Shown here: positions 1 to 11,696 of the stretch, piece by piece | Layout: every line of letters begins with the position of its first letter | Numbering within the stretch: position 1 is the first letter of the stretch | Assembly (NCBI GenBank): GCA_027575765.1 | Contig: JANBPT010000139.1 | Span: forward strand, 1-64,000 | Source of the DNA: Tieghemiomyces parasiticus | Lineage: Eukaryota; Kickxellomycota; Dimargaritomycetes; Dimargaritales; Dimargaritaceae | Reading direction: 5' to 3' | Length of the DNA: 64,000 bases | Notes under the pieces: generated by a model | Database searches by the model: none | Told to the model about the DNA's origin: nothing | Seen by the model: the letters and a program-made list of their open reading frames with translations, nothing else | Program-made: the position numbers and the translations under genes

Positions 1-486
1 ATGTAGGCCAGCGCCCGGTTGCAGTAATAGGCCGGCACCGACGGGTTAAGCTCGATGGCCTCAGTGTAGAGCCGGATAGCATCATCATACTTGCGTTCTA
101 TGTCGATTGAAGAGCACAAGGAGCGTGTAAAGTGGACGATTCATCATATGGTTAGGCGGAGTTGGCCAGCAAACCCCTAACCTAGGAAAACTATGACAGT
201 AATCCATTGGCATTGGACGAGCTATTCGCCCCGGGAAGAGATGGCTCTCGCTCCATCTCCACTAGGAGAAGGGACGGGTAGATCTGCATCCCGCCCGATC
301 TAAATGGAGGGGTATGGTGCACGCCGGCCGGGTAATCCGGGGCTCTAATAGTCAGGGAAGCTAACCTTTGAAAAACACGTTGGCCTCGTTCTTAAGTTTT
401 TCGGCCAAGTCGACCTGTTCGGGGGTGATCACCTGGCGCTCATTGATGTCCGCTACGCCTTTGGGTGCGGCATGGAAACTGGTCAT
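1..486 (-). CDS. PPT1: TPR protein N-terminus, probably Ser/Thr phosphatase 5 (partial)
   Basis: The 5' end of a gene that runs off the left edge. Exon 1 (366-486) encodes about 40 residues from an ATG at 486. Exon 2 (1-97) continues in phase after a 268-base intron (98-365, donor GTTAGC, acceptor CATAG). The joined protein gives a clean TPR unit: LKNEANVFFKERKYDDAI, then YTEAIELNPS and YYCNRALAY. This matches the first TPR of PP5/Ppt1, the Hsp90-associated phosphatase whose N-terminal TPRs bind the Hsp90 MEEVD tail and hold the C-terminal phosphatase domain inactive. The phosphatase domain lies outside the window. STI1, SGT2 or another TPR co-chaperone therefore cannot be excluded. The ~20-residue leader before the first TPR helix fits PP5. 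Confidence 0.6.
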
Positions 487-1139
487 TCTGAATCGCGGTT
501 TGGGTTCAAGGGATGGTGGCAGTATTCGGGTCCTGAGTGAACTGAGGCCTGGTAGATACCGAAAGAAGCTGAGTACGGGCAGTAATGGCAATCGGCTAGA
601 CGCAAAAACGGTCTGGCAATCAACGTGAGAAGGTGAGAGTCTGGTAAGTATGAGTGGGCCGACAGTTTGTGACTCGGAGAAGTTTGTTAGAGAAAAACAA
701 AGCGCGACGGGCGGCCTCGCCCCCGTCAGTACTTTGAACGCAAATACCGGAAAAAAAGCCCCACAGAGCACGCAGTAACACCTAATGGAGAATAACTGAT
801 TCTGCCAGGCCCTTAAAATGTGGTGCATTGGAGGGCTTGTGGCTGGCAGGGGCACGTGTGTTCTGTGTACTATAATCTCGTAGTCAGACAAGGGTACTAT
901 TCACAGGAATTGCGCTACCCAACACAGGAGGTAAATACTCTCAAGTGGAGAGCCATAGCGACGTCTGTTTCCAGCTCCCACCGCCTTATCCTCCTACCAA
1001 GCCCTGTCTATGTCGAATAGAGAAATCAGTCCTAGATCACACACGCAGTTTTACTTGTAACTACCCGACTGACTAAATAAAAACATTGAAAGCCCCCTGC
1101 TAAAGGATATCCTTATCAAGGGCCCGAAAAGCCCCCCTT
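487..1139. other. Intergenic, tail of one gene to head of the next
   Basis: About 650 bases between the start of the TPR gene and the stop of the IPMS-like gene, both on the minus strand. It should hold the TPR gene promoter and the 3' end of the upstream transcript. Two short open frames here have no coding character. No RNA gene or repeat was seen. Confidence 0.5.
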
Positions 1140-3015
1140 TCACTCGACAACGGCGATATCATCCACCGCTGGGGGTTTACCGACCAGGGCAGCCAGGTCG
1201 GTGTCCTCAACCTCCACTTTGGTCTCGGCCAGAAGTTTGAATTTGCCAAACAACACGTTGAGCTCATTGGCGTTGAATTCCGGATATCCCAGGGTGGCCA
1301 GGCGGGCCTTGAGGGCGTGACGACCGCTCTGCTTACCCAGGACCAGTCGGCACACCGACCCGACCTGTTCGGGGTGAACAAACTCGTACAAGTCGCGGCA
1401 CTGGAGCATACCGTGTTGGTGGATCCCAGACTCGTGGCTGAAGGCGTTGATACCGACCAGCGGGGTATTGGGGGCCAAGACTACCCCACCCAATGTAGCC
1501 ATCATCTGGGCGGTCTCAGTGAGCAGTGTTGTGTTGATGCCATGGGTGACCGGGAAAGACGCCGGGTGGGACTCGATGGCCATGATAACCTGCTCGAGCG
1601 AGGTGTTACCGGCGCGTTCCCCAATCCCACCGATGGTCACCTCAACGTGCTCGGCACCGTTTTGGATGGCCGCCAGAGCGTTGGCCGTTGACAAGCCTAG
1701 GTCGTTATGGCAGTGCACGCCGATGATCAGCTGAGACCCGGGCGCCCGGCGGGCCTTGACGCGTTGGACTAGGTCACCGAAATCATCGGGCAGCTGGCTC
1801 CCCACCGTATCAGCGATCACCAGTGTACCCACCCCGAGCTCCTCGCAGAGCGCCACAAACTGGCACACGAATTCGAAATCAGCACGGGCAGAGTCCTCAA
1901 GGCCAAACCACACGTCATCGCATAGGGATCGGGCCAGTTTGATCCCCTCGCGGGCCCGCGCGAGACACTCCTCACGCGTAATGTGGAGCTTGTATTTCAG
2001 GTGGAGGTCTGACGCGGGCGTAAAAACCATGAGGCGGTGACAAGGGGCCGGGCTGATGGCTTCATAGGTGCGACGGATATCGGCCTCGATGTTACGGGCG
2101 AAGGCAGCGATGATCTGTGCCGGCGAGGGTAAGGTAGGGGTTCCACAGGGTTAATTATGAGGGCCCACTGTAGCAAGAGACAGAGTGGGGGCGGCGTACC
2201 TTTCCGGCCTAAACCTGGGAATCGAAGTGAGGAAGGAGAGCCGGCGGAAGAACCAAGGTAGGTATAAAGTGATGCGCGCAACAGAGACCGCCTGGTGCCG
2301 ATGGGTGGGGGCTACTGACGGACAGAGCGCAAAAGGAACTATGTCTAGCGATTATAGAGTCCCCTGCGCACATCTCTGCGCCCATGACCTGACCCTCTGC
2401 ATACTTTCTCTCTCTCTCTCTCTACACATGATTATCTGCCGGTTAAGTAGTCACGCCTCCCCGGACGCTCGGCATTGGTGCCTGGCCTCACAACTCACCA
2501 ACCTCTTCCCCTTATGATCATAACGAAACCATTTGTATGCGCTCATATGCAGCAAAGGTACCAAAGTGGGTCGGAATGTGCAGCTCTACTACCGGTTGGG
2601 TCCGGAAGACTTACCGGTGGGCGGCCGATGGCCTCGCGGCCCACCATCGAGGGTCCGACTTCGGTGGCGATCTGCTTGACCGTCTCGTACGTTTCCACAG
2701 ACGACATGACCAGACCAGCTTCGATGATATCCACACCAAGCCGAGACAGCTGGTGAGCAATTTTCACCTTGGCCTCCCGCGGAAAGAAGACGCCTGGAGC
2801 CTATGCGTACGAGCAAGAATAGATATCCAAATACCCCTAGAGTGAGTGGGTGACGGGCACCTATATGGTAGAAAGTCAGCCGGTTCCATAAGGCGGGATT
2901 ACCACCTAGCCTGAATATGGCCGGGCTAAAAGACACTTACCTGCTCACCGTCCCGAAGGGTCGTGTCGTGGATGTAGAGGTGCCGTTTGGGCACGCGGCT
3001 GTTACAGGAGAACAT
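1140..3015 (-). CDS. 2-isopropylmalate synthase-like (LeuA type), no regulatory domain
   Basis: A DRE-TIM metallolyase of about 411 residues in three exons: 2941-3015, 2615-2800 and 1140-2114. Introns are 140 and 500 bases with GTAAG donors. Exon 1 ends with the catalytic HDTTLRDGEQ motif. Exon 2 holds the barrel segment around LGVDIIEAG. Exon 3 carries FGLEDSARAD, IADTVG, the metal-binding HCHNDLG, the glycine loop GGIGERAGN, HESGIHQHG and VLGKQSGRHALK. These match bacterial/plant LeuA, which condenses 2-oxoisovalerate with acetyl-CoA in leucine synthesis. They do not match fungal homocitrate synthase. The protein stops just after the FKLLAETK / DTDLAALV subdomain, where the ~100-residue leucine-binding domain would begin. 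Such short forms occur in NifV- and MAM-type relatives, so the substrate could differ (homocitrate, citramalate or isopropylmalate). No mitochondrial targeting peptide is obvious. Confidence 0.85.
2407..2423. repeat. (TC)n microsatellite in an intron
   Basis: A run of eight TC units within the second intron of the IPMS-like gene. It is far from both splice sites. Confidence 0.9.
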
Positions 3016-5144
3016 TACAGCGCCTAAAAAGTGGATAGCACGTGGCGAGTGTAAAATGAGACTGAGGGCCTAGCGATTGGAATAGTCACCACGGAGGCTG
3101 GCGGGCCGGAGACTCACGGGTCGAAGAATCCAACAACAAAGGGAGTGAGTAGTGGCTTTGAAAGTGGGGATAGGGCCGTAAGGTCAAACGAATAGCAGGG
3201 TTATCAGATTGGGCACAAGGTACCCCCCCAAACGATGGCCGCCATCAGTCCTCCTTTTAAATCATTCATCCCAAATATCCTACCGAAACGGTCTGGCGAT
3301 ATACAATAGAGGAGTGTAGAGAGAGTACACGGACTGCTGGGGTTGACTCGTCAGGGGTAAGGGGCAGAGGGTAATGGTCAACACTGCGGCTTGCGTCCAC
3401 TACGTGGCAGCTTAGGGAGAGTGAAGACTATACATCACGAGAGCGATATAGGGAGCAGTGTCGGCACAGTTCAAAGTGGATGCGCCACCTTCTAGGTAAC
3501 TACCATAGGTTTCCGGCCCAATCGCGGCCGAAATGTTCCTTTCGCTACGCATATTCAGGCTATTATGTTAGTATAGAGTGGTTAAAGCCGGATTATACTA
3601 ACTGAAGGGGGTTTATCATGTTCGTTGGCCCAAGTTGAAGCCAACGACAGCTTCCCTATTCAAAGGTCATGACAGGAGGCTGTAGGTTAATCCGGTACCA
3701 GTACCGATGACCCGGCTGGAGGGATTTCGTATTACGCGGCCTGCGTGGACCTACTGGAGGTGTACAGATACTCATGAGCAGCGACCGTCACTATAACTAC
3801 GCTAATCGGACCACCCCATCTAAACGAAGGAATCGATTGTCCGCCTGTAAGGGGCAGGGGTGCATAGATGAATTCAAGGAGGAGTTTGATGGCTATACGG
3901 ATGTCAAGTCAACGATAATAGCCCAAGCGATTCACCGGTTTTAATCGGAAGTCGGTCGCTGGTATCCATCACCCAGGTCGCTTGAGATCGACCTTAAAGG
4001 GCCGGTAGAATATGTGGCTTCGGAGTACATAAATTGTCCACTGTCAGACGCCCTACAACTCAGCAGCAGCAGTTACCACGTTATTCCGTACAGGAGTGAG
4101 GGAAGGAGGAACTCGAGTTAGGTGTCACTGGAACGCACCAGTCATTCTTTAAGCCTTTAATAGCTCACTGATGTGTCGGCAAGTCATTTTGTTTTGACAC
4201 GAGATAGGCAACCCCACGCAGCCCCCCGTGGTCAGTCGGCATGATAGGAAGTGACAAGCCGTAGAGGTATTTGCGAGGAACCAGATATTCCTTGGATCCG
4301 CCCCCCCCTTCGTCGGTTCTGGCCTATACCGCTAGCCATCACTTTTTGAATAGTCTTTCGCACCACCACCCGCCCAAGTCGACCTACCCTTGGAGTATCA
4401 AAATCTGACCATGGGACGCGCTGAGCGCTAGCATATCTTTCGGCGTTATGCCAATAGAGCGTAGGGGATAGGTATTGTCATAGAAGGGCCCTATCTTGGC
4501 CGTGGCAAACGTTGGAGAAGCCATCCCGGGAGTGAACTCCTCACTGTGATTGATAGACTGACCAATAGCCAGATTGACCCATCGCAGGCCCTTGGGCCAG
4601 TACCATACGGGATTTAACACCCCCTGCAGTTTGTTTGGTTTAGAAGCCCCTAATCATCAATTGATCTGTGGTGGGCATTAGGGGGGGGGGTCAGGAGAGA
4701 CACCGTAATATTCCGAAGAAGCTGATTTCAGACCTCAAGGGTCCCGTCATTTAGACCTTTCTAGGGGATTTGCCGCCAGCCCACGCGCGCCATGTGTTGT
4801 ATCCTAAAATAGTCACGTGAATTAATCGTAACTGCCGCCAAGGGCAATCGATGGGCAAACTCTGTTTCCACTGTAAATTATGCTCCACCTCCCCCCACTC
4901 ACGTTGTCGTTACCCTGACACCCAACACCGACCTCAAGTTGGGCAAATTTATTTTTAGGAGCTAGTGCACCGCTAGATGCCCAGGGATACGTCTCATTCC
5001 ATGTGCCAGGATAGGCGATTTCCTAGGGTAATAGAATGCATGACCACACCCTACATCACCTAATTTCAACAACATTCAATCCCATCGTCACAATTTTCTC
5101 ACTTTGCTTAATTGGTTTTGCTTTATTTAGGCCCACCACACACC
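3016..5144. other. Intergenic, divergent promoters, nothing recognised
   Basis: About 2.1 kb between two divergently transcribed genes. It holds scattered homopolymer runs, including ten G at 4681-4690. The longest open frame (78 codons, minus strand, about 4.4-4.6 kb) has no recognisable motif. I saw no tRNA, repeat or splice-linked open frames. Confidence 0.5.
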
Positions 5145-6050
5145 ATGGACGCCCTGCCCAACAGCAACACGGAGTACGGGACGAAGCAATACTGGGATGA
5201 GCGCTACGCCAAGTAAGTACGATTGCCGACACGGGGCCTCCATATTCGCCCTGGAACCGCCCTCGGGAGACAGAGGCACAGCGATGCCTGGTTAGCGTAC
5301 CTGTGGGTTGACAGGGGCGCCCCTTGTTCGAAGCACGTGCATCACCCATATCTGAGGCCGCTCAAGCAATGGGAGGCGGTCCCCTGGCCTGGACACGGTC
5401 AGACGACCCTTGCGCTTCATCTTTTTCATCTAACCACACCTGCACCACGTTTCGCCCCTCTCCCGCATTATATTTTATGGCTTTACCCCAATCCTTTCAG
5501 AGAATCACCCGACCAGACTTTTGACTGGTTTAAGACCTACCGGGAACTCCTCCCCATCTTCGAGCAGGAGGTGCCCGACCGGACGGGCCGGGTGCTGATG
5601 CTCGGCGCGGGAAATGCCACGCTGTCGGAGGATATGTACCGCGACGGGTACCGTAATCTGGTCAACATTGACTTTTCGGAGGTGGTGATTGCTAACATGC
5701 GCCAGCGTTGCGCTGACCTGACCGGCATGACTTGGGAGGTGATGGATATCAGGAACCTCCAGTTTGATGAAGCCCACTTCGACCTGGTGGTGGACAAGGG
5801 TACTATGGATGCCCTCATGTGTGAACAAGGCGACGTGTGGGACCCCTCGCCCGAGCTGGTGGCCAATGTGAAGGCGGAGGTCGACGAGGCCTTGCGGGTA
5901 CTCAGACCTGGCGGTAAGTTTATCTACATCACGTTCGGGCAGCCTCATTTCCGTAAACCTCATCTAATCCGCGATAAGTGTACCCTGGAGGTACGGACCA
6001 TTGGTGACGCATTTCACTACTACGTGTACATTGTCACCAAGCAGGCTTAA
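5145..6050 (+). CDS. EEF1AKMT4: Class I SAM methyltransferase, EEF1AKMT4-like
   Basis: Two exons, 5145-5212 and 5501-6050, joined at AA|A within a lysine codon (donor GTAAGT, acceptor TTTCAG). The product is about 205 residues. The N-terminus YGTKQYWDERYAK is the hallmark opening of the METTL13/EEF1AKMT4 group. It is followed by FDWFKTY, the SAM-binding glycine motif LMLGAGNATLSEDM, the acidic strand end NIDFSEVV, WEVMDIRNLQF, and FDLVVDKGTMDAL, the family's post-motif signature. The C-terminal ALRVLRPGGKFIYITFGQPHFR completes the Rossmann fold. Human EEF1AKMT4 methylates a lysine of translation elongation factor eEF1A, so a cytosolic role on translation factors is likely. The exact target is inferred. 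The size matches single-domain members, without the second domain of METTL13. Confidence 0.85.
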
Positions 6051-7894
6051 TCAATCGGGTTATCGCATGTTGGCAGTCGGTGAGTGACTATGCTTATATG
6101 GCCAATAGGTCCCTTCTACCGTGCTTTTTCGGCCAATATGCAGACATAGGATGTACTAAAGGTTAGACACATGTTGGCCCGGTACAATTTAATTCAACAT
6201 AACTCTCATCAAAGTGAAGTTTTTGGCGGCCTCATTCTCGCGAGATGGTAAACCATAATCTCAAGCCGGCAGTGCAGAGAATGGTGCGCTCTGGTTTCTC
6301 GGCGGTTTCAATATTTTTGCATTGACTTTGAGTTGTTTTCAGGGTGGCATGTCTGGTGATTGGTGCTAGTAAGTGGCTCGCAGAGGTAAACTTAAGTCAG
6401 GCCACTAGGACAATGGTGTGCAGTATAGAAGCAATGGCCCCGTCTAACTGCTTTATAGAATTGGTTGCAAAAATCACTTAACGTAGCAGCTTGTTATCGG
6501 GGAGTGGGGGGGAGTTTGTTAACCCCACAGGTGGTGGAGCATTAAAGTCTCAGATCCTTGCACGGAAAGGTGCACATGAGGATAATGAAAATATCGAAAA
6601 AGTGAATGCTAGCTGATGCTTGATCAGTAAACACCGTTGATTGCTAGCTTTTTATGATCACTCACTCGCCGTCAACTCTATTTGGCCATCTTTACATCTC
6701 TCTCTCTAGGAGATGGACTGTGAAATAGGCATTCCGAGTCAAAGGCCGCCCACAAACTTGACCAGCTATCAAAGCCAGCCACGTAGGGGTTGAACCGATA
6801 CGCGCCTACCCATCAGTGAAATGCCAGACTGCTCTAACCGTACATTCATTGACAGGACTCTGGATTTCCCAATCGAGAATCCGCCGAATAACGTCCCGTC
6901 AACAATTAATGGTGAGTGACCTTCCAAAATCGTGTACTTACCTACATGTCCCTATTACGTTCAAGTGAACCCGCCTTGGTATAGGTAGTAAGGGATAGCC
7001 GGTTAAGTGCGCAATTAGTCATTGCACAGTGCTTATTAATTTGAACCTTCTCACTTGACAATACAACTCACCACAAGAAAATTTTCTGTAAGATAGAAGG
7101 TCCTTGAGCTTTGATAAGCTGGACATTATCTACGACACTCAGGCAGGAACTTGGTGATAAGATTGTGCCTGTTCTCAATAGTAAGTGTTTCGGCCAAACC
7201 CCTAATGGCAAATACGTGACACATGCCACGTTAATGGGTTCTGTCAGGGGTATCGTATAGTATAGGCGGGGTTGAGGTGGGCGAGCATCAAGCGTTAATA
7301 ACTCTCTTCCCAGAGTATGGAACCTCCACCTTTTCGCCCCTATGATCTCTTCAATGAACCGCCCACGCCACAGTGCGATTTACGCTATTCCTAAAGTGTT
7401 TTTGAGTTCTACCGCATCAGTTAGGCATTTTCGTAACTATACCTAATGTTCAACGCGGTGGAGTGCATAGATGAGCAAATAGACTCATGCAAAATGAACC
7501 AGCGGGGGGGAGGTTCTCGCTTTATAGGCCCGGTTACTGCCTAAGTGCGCGTGTGCTATAAAATACAAACGATGGCGCCGAGCTGTAGATTGCATGCGAC
7601 ATGAATATACGCGACCAAGCCGCCACCTCGTGGGAGGGGGAACGGCCCCGCCCTCTAGCCTGTGCTCCGCGTTTCACCCGGACCGACGGGCTCTATCGCC
7701 CCTGTGCCGCCTCAGTGACGTGGGCCTACCACCCTGGACCGAATGCGCCTAAGCAAGTCGGCTTCCGATACCAAGGCGTACCCTTTTCCACATCTTGCGT
7801 ATGCCACTATTTAAATTTCAGTATTATTGCTTTCCCTCTTTAGGTCTCCCATTCGTATTAAGCTACCTCACTTGACGACGTCCATTCCACGAGA
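6051..7894. other. Intergenic with possible unrecognised spliced gene
   Basis: About 1.84 kb between the methyltransferase and the CWF19 gene. Several strong splice-like signals occur on the plus strand: a CTAAC branch and CAG acceptor at about 6834-6855, a GTGAGT donor at 6912, a GTAAGT donor at 7181 and a pyrimidine-rich acceptor at 7313. Three open segments (6856-6911, 7143-7180, 7314-7394) can be joined in one frame to a stop at 7394. No start exon or family could be recognised, so no gene is called. Confidence 0.3.
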
Positions 7895-9878
7895 ATGGGA
7901 AAATCTCGCCGAGACGACGACCGTAAGGAGAGGCGGCGACACCGAAGTCGTAGCCGTAGCCGTAGCCCTGACCGTAGGAAAGAGTCTAAACGCCGGGACC
8001 ACAAGGAATCCAAGCGTCATTCCAGCCGGGATCGCCATCGCGATGACTCCCGGCGCCGCCACAAGTCCTCGCGCCGGTCGGATAAATCGTCACGCCACAC
8101 ACAAGACCAGTGGGTGGAGAAAAAGGCCGTTGCCGCGGATATTGACAAAATGGCGGATGCGGTATGTTAGTCCGGGCCTATTAAACCTAACGCGACGTGA
8201 CCGGGCCGATACGCCCTTGATCTGTGATATGCGCCTACTCCTCCCTGTCCGACTTACACCCGACCTAACTGAATAGTATATATACCCATTCCACTGGTTT
8301 TCTCATTTATCCGCAGGGCCCCAAGGTGGTCACCCTTCCCAACTTTGACGACCAGGGACGGCCCCTCAACCTCGATCAAGACCCGAGGCTACAACATCTC
8401 CAGGGTGATACCAGTACCGGCTCATCGTCCCGTAGCCGACGGAAGGTCCTGGGACCGGTCATGGACGATGGCCAGGATGACGACATTATGACACTGCTGC
8501 ACCAAGAGAAGTATGCCAATGCCGGGAATTCAGACGCCCAGATGGCCAAACGGATACTCCGCGACGCGAAGTTCGAGGTACGTCCTTAGTATTAGACTGG
8601 CCGGGCTAGTGTTGATCCGCATTGGAACCTGAGTATCGCAGCTAACAGGGCAATTGTTTTATTAACTGACCATTCGCAACGATACCGTACAATGCAGGAC
8701 AACTTGGAGTACCTAGACGACAACGTGGACAAACTGGCTAAAACCAGCCACGGCCTCTCGGACCAGCAGAAGCGGAACATCGCTGTCGACGGTAAGTCGA
8801 AGGGAAATCTAGCCGTCGCCATTTTCTGGCGGCCTCGCAACGTTAGGGCTTTGTGGTCAGGGCCCAGCGTACCTCTCATCTAATCCAACCCGTATATCCT
8901 CTTCGCGTACTTCATTCAGATTACAAGACCCTCGTGGACTGCCACTACTGCTTCCAAACCCCGGAAAAGGACAGCGGTACGAATGCCAGTCCCGTACCAC
9001 CGAGCGTACCGGTCGTTGCTATTGGTAACCAAGTCTACCTGGCCCTGCCCGAGTCGGAGCCCATGGTCCCTGGCCACTGCCTAATCGTGCCGCTTCAGCA
9101 CACCGTGTCAACGCTGCGCTGCGAGGACGACACTTGGACCGAGATCCGGGTAAGTACTCCTCGAACAGCGTAAAGGTGAAGACATTATCGAAATCCCCGC
9201 CTTTTGTGGGCCGACAGCCTTGACCCCCTCGATGTTCACCACTGACTCTCGCTACTCGCCATTGACCTTATGGTTTCACCACCCTCCCAACAGAACTTTA
9301 TGAAATGCCTCATGTATGCCTTCCACGCCAAGGACCAAGCGGTGGTGTTCATGGAGACGGTCATGGAGGTCTCGGCCCGTAAAGGCCGGCATACGGCCAT
9401 TGAGTGTATCCCAATCCCGCAGCAGTACGAGGGGGGTCTGGCAGCCTTCTTTAAGGAGGGTCTCATGGACGCGGACGAAGAATGGACGCAACACCGCCGG
9501 ATCATCGATACGGCCCCGCGCGAAAAAAAGTTGACTGACCTAGCACGGGAGGGCGCCTTTGGCACAGGGTGCTCGGCCAAGTCGGACCGCACCGTCACTA
9601 CGGGCGGGTTCCGGCGCACTATGAGCCCCCAGGTGGCCTACTTCCACGTATGGCTGACCTTGGACGGCGGTCTCGGCCATGTCATTGAGAACCCGGCCTT
9701 GTTCCCGCGCTATTTTGGCAAACAGATCCTGGCCAGCATTGTTGACGTACCGCCCCGTCTGTACCGGCACCCCAAGAAGCTGCCCAGCAAGGCGTCGCTC
9801 TGTCGCCAGCGCGCGCGTGAGTTCCGTGAGCTTACCAAGTGGGACGACTTCGACTGGACCAAATCGCTCGACGGCTAG
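7895..9878 (+). CDS. CWF19: CWF19-type pre-mRNA splicing factor (CwfJ C-terminal domains)
   Basis: Five exons: 7895-8161, 8317-8577, 8698-8791, 8920-9149 and 9294-9878, giving about 478 residues. All donors are GTAAGT, GTATGT or GTACGT. Residues 1-70 are an Arg/Ser/Lys-rich tail typical of splicing factors. A conserved central stretch includes DDIMTLLHQEKY and AQMAKRILRDAKFE. The first CwfJ C-terminal domain (about 205-320) has the paired cysteines of DCHYCF and a HIT-like PGHCLIVPLQH. The second domain (about 370-470) contains AYFHVWLTLDGGLGHVIE and FPRYFGKQILASI. This is the CWF19L2/Cwf19 arrangement; the N-terminal metallophosphatase-like domain of CWF19L1 is absent. Family members act in late spliceosome remodelling and intron-lariat processing in the nucleus. 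The stop lies about 100 bases from the tail of convergent WDR83, itself spliceosome-associated. Confidence 0.92.
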
Positions 9879-9984
9879 GGTGGAGCGATCATAATGAGTA
9901 AATTTTAATTAGATATACAAGGGGCTGGCCAATCGATTCGCGCCAGTAGAAATATTCCTTTTCTGGAGGGGAAGTGGAGTGGGC

Positions 9985-11281
9985 TCACCGCCAGACGTAT
10001 ACCGTACCGTCCGCCGAGGTGGAGAGCAGAGCGGGTTCGGTGGGGTGGTACGCCACGCAGGTTACAACGCGGGGGTGCGCCTGCCACTCCCGGGCACACG
10101 TGGCCTGCGTAGAAAGGAGGGGGAAGGGTAGGCGAGGGGAGAATTGGACGTGGTTATAGATACGTGTTAGTGCAACGGTCTTCAAAGTCCAAAGCGACAT
10201 ACGCACGTAACTATACCCATGCAGGTACGCCTGATAGTGAGTTGAGCAGAATACTACGCCCCCGCTAGTAGCCACTTACCTCCATAAGGTCCCAACACCA
10301 AAGCCGGCCATCCTCGGACCCGCTGATGACCAAACTGTCCAGCCGCGAGAGGCAGCTGCGGAGCCGGTACTCGCCATTCCGGTGGCCCTCATAGTGGTTG
10401 AGCAGGGTCCCGGCGGCCTTATCCAACAACCGGACCGTACTATCCAGACTACTAACTAGGAGGCACTGACCGTCCTGGGTGTATCCTACTGACGTGACAG
10501 GACTGCCTACAAAATCCGCCGTCATCTGACCGCGACGCACGTCGTAGACGCGGGTAAACCCGTCCGTCGACCCGACCAGCAATTCTGAGCCGAAGCTGGC
10601 TAAACTGGTTACGCTATCGCCAGCCTCGTCCAGGATCTGGATTGGTCGCCGGGAGGACGATCGGTTGTCCCAGAGGCGCACCGACTTGTCAAAGGAACCG
10701 CTGGCGATGACGGAGCTCAGAGCGTTGAAATTGACCGCGTTAACCCGCTGGGTGTGGCCCGGAAGTTTGCGCAGGAGTTTGCCCGTACCAACGTCCCAGA
10801 CGAAGACCGCGCGGTCGCCACCCACCGAGGCGATGTGGGCGTTATCGGGGGAACTGAGGGGAAGGAAGGAAAGAAGATCAATAATAATAAACAACCGACG
10901 GGGTGGGGAGAGGCACCATGGAGCACAAGGGAGGTCAGAGGAACGTGTCGGGCTCGCACTAGATGCGGGTAAAAAAATAAGCCTCATGGAGCATAGGTGT
11001 GGGAGCGGCGCCCAGCTGGAGCGTCTGGGCTTATTTTTTCCGGCAGGGGCTATAGCCTACTTTGCCTTCACTTACACGTCCAAGTCGAGCACATCCCAGC
11101 CGTGGCCTTCGAAATCGGCCACTGCCTGGCCCGTCGTGGTATTCCAGAGCCGAATGGTCCGGTCCTGGCCACCCGTCAGGCAGTATTGGCCGCTGCCGTT
11201 GAAACGACCCACGTTGACCGCACCCCGGTGGCCGGTCAGCGCGAGGGCCCGCGTCATCGGCGGGGTTTCTGTGGCACTCAT
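9985..11281 (-). CDS. WDR83: WD-repeat protein WDR83/MORG1
   Basis: Three exons (11076-11281, 10280-10853, 9985-10104) make about 299 residues, close to human WDR83 (about 315). The protein is a single seven-bladed propeller. Blade ends are visible as RTIRLWN, AVFVWDV, KSVRLWD, FTRVYDV, STVRLLDK, RLWCWDL and VYVWR, with GH dipeptides at GHRGAVN, GHGWDV, GHTQRVN and GHRNGEYR. The joins V-SPDNAHIAS and DLME-ATCAREW restore propeller strands in phase. WDR83 binds ERK-pathway scaffolds in animals and co-purifies with catalytic spliceosomes; the nuclear role fits its convergent neighbour CWF19. The final tryptophan-arginine is followed directly by a stop, as expected for the last blade. Confidence 0.88.
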
Positions 11282-11696
11282 GTCGAGGGTAGAAGAGGGA
11301 GGGAGGGGCTAGTGGAGAGTAGCAGAGGTAGAGAAAGGTGGTGGTGAATGAAACAACAAAGTCTATAGGCGAAGGCATCCCTCGTGGGCCGTGGTCATGC
11401 GAAGGCGGGGCAACCGGGCAACCTCCGCCTGGCCTGTATGCGATAGAAACTGGGGTACTCGGGCTTCCCACCCCAGGCTCAGACCGGGCCTGTTCAGCTC
11501 GTGAGCAAACGCCACCCCCCTTAACTTGTCGCTACGGTAGTTGCTTATCATTTTCCAACCGCACTTAAACGGGTGCTCGCAGCACCTTCGGGCCGTTCAG
11601 AATAAAGATTTATTGCAACAGATTGGTGGGAGGCGGACGAAAATACATGAGTGGCGGGACCAGGGTGCGCTGTATAGCAGAACATTGGATACGTCT
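11282..11696. other. Intergenic between WDR83 and uL14m
   Basis: About 415 bases, the WDR83 upstream region plus the uL14m 3' end. A minus-strand AATAAA (plus-strand TTTATT at 11609-11614) lies about 85 bases past the uL14m stop and may be its polyadenylation signal. Confidence 0.5.

Noticed and set aside
1140..3015. Homocitrate synthase (Lys20/21) as identity of the DRE-TIM enzyme
   Set aside because: Residues around HCHNDLG, GGIGERAGN and HESGIHQHG match LeuA, not the FHNDTG / GIGERNG pattern of fungal homocitrate synthase.
6775..6860. tRNA-like segment on the minus strand (GGTTAGAGC and GGTTCAACCCC)
   Set aside because: D-arm and B-box-like sequences are present, but the T stem has two mismatches and no matching acceptor stem was found. 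At best it is a decayed tRNA-derived fragment.
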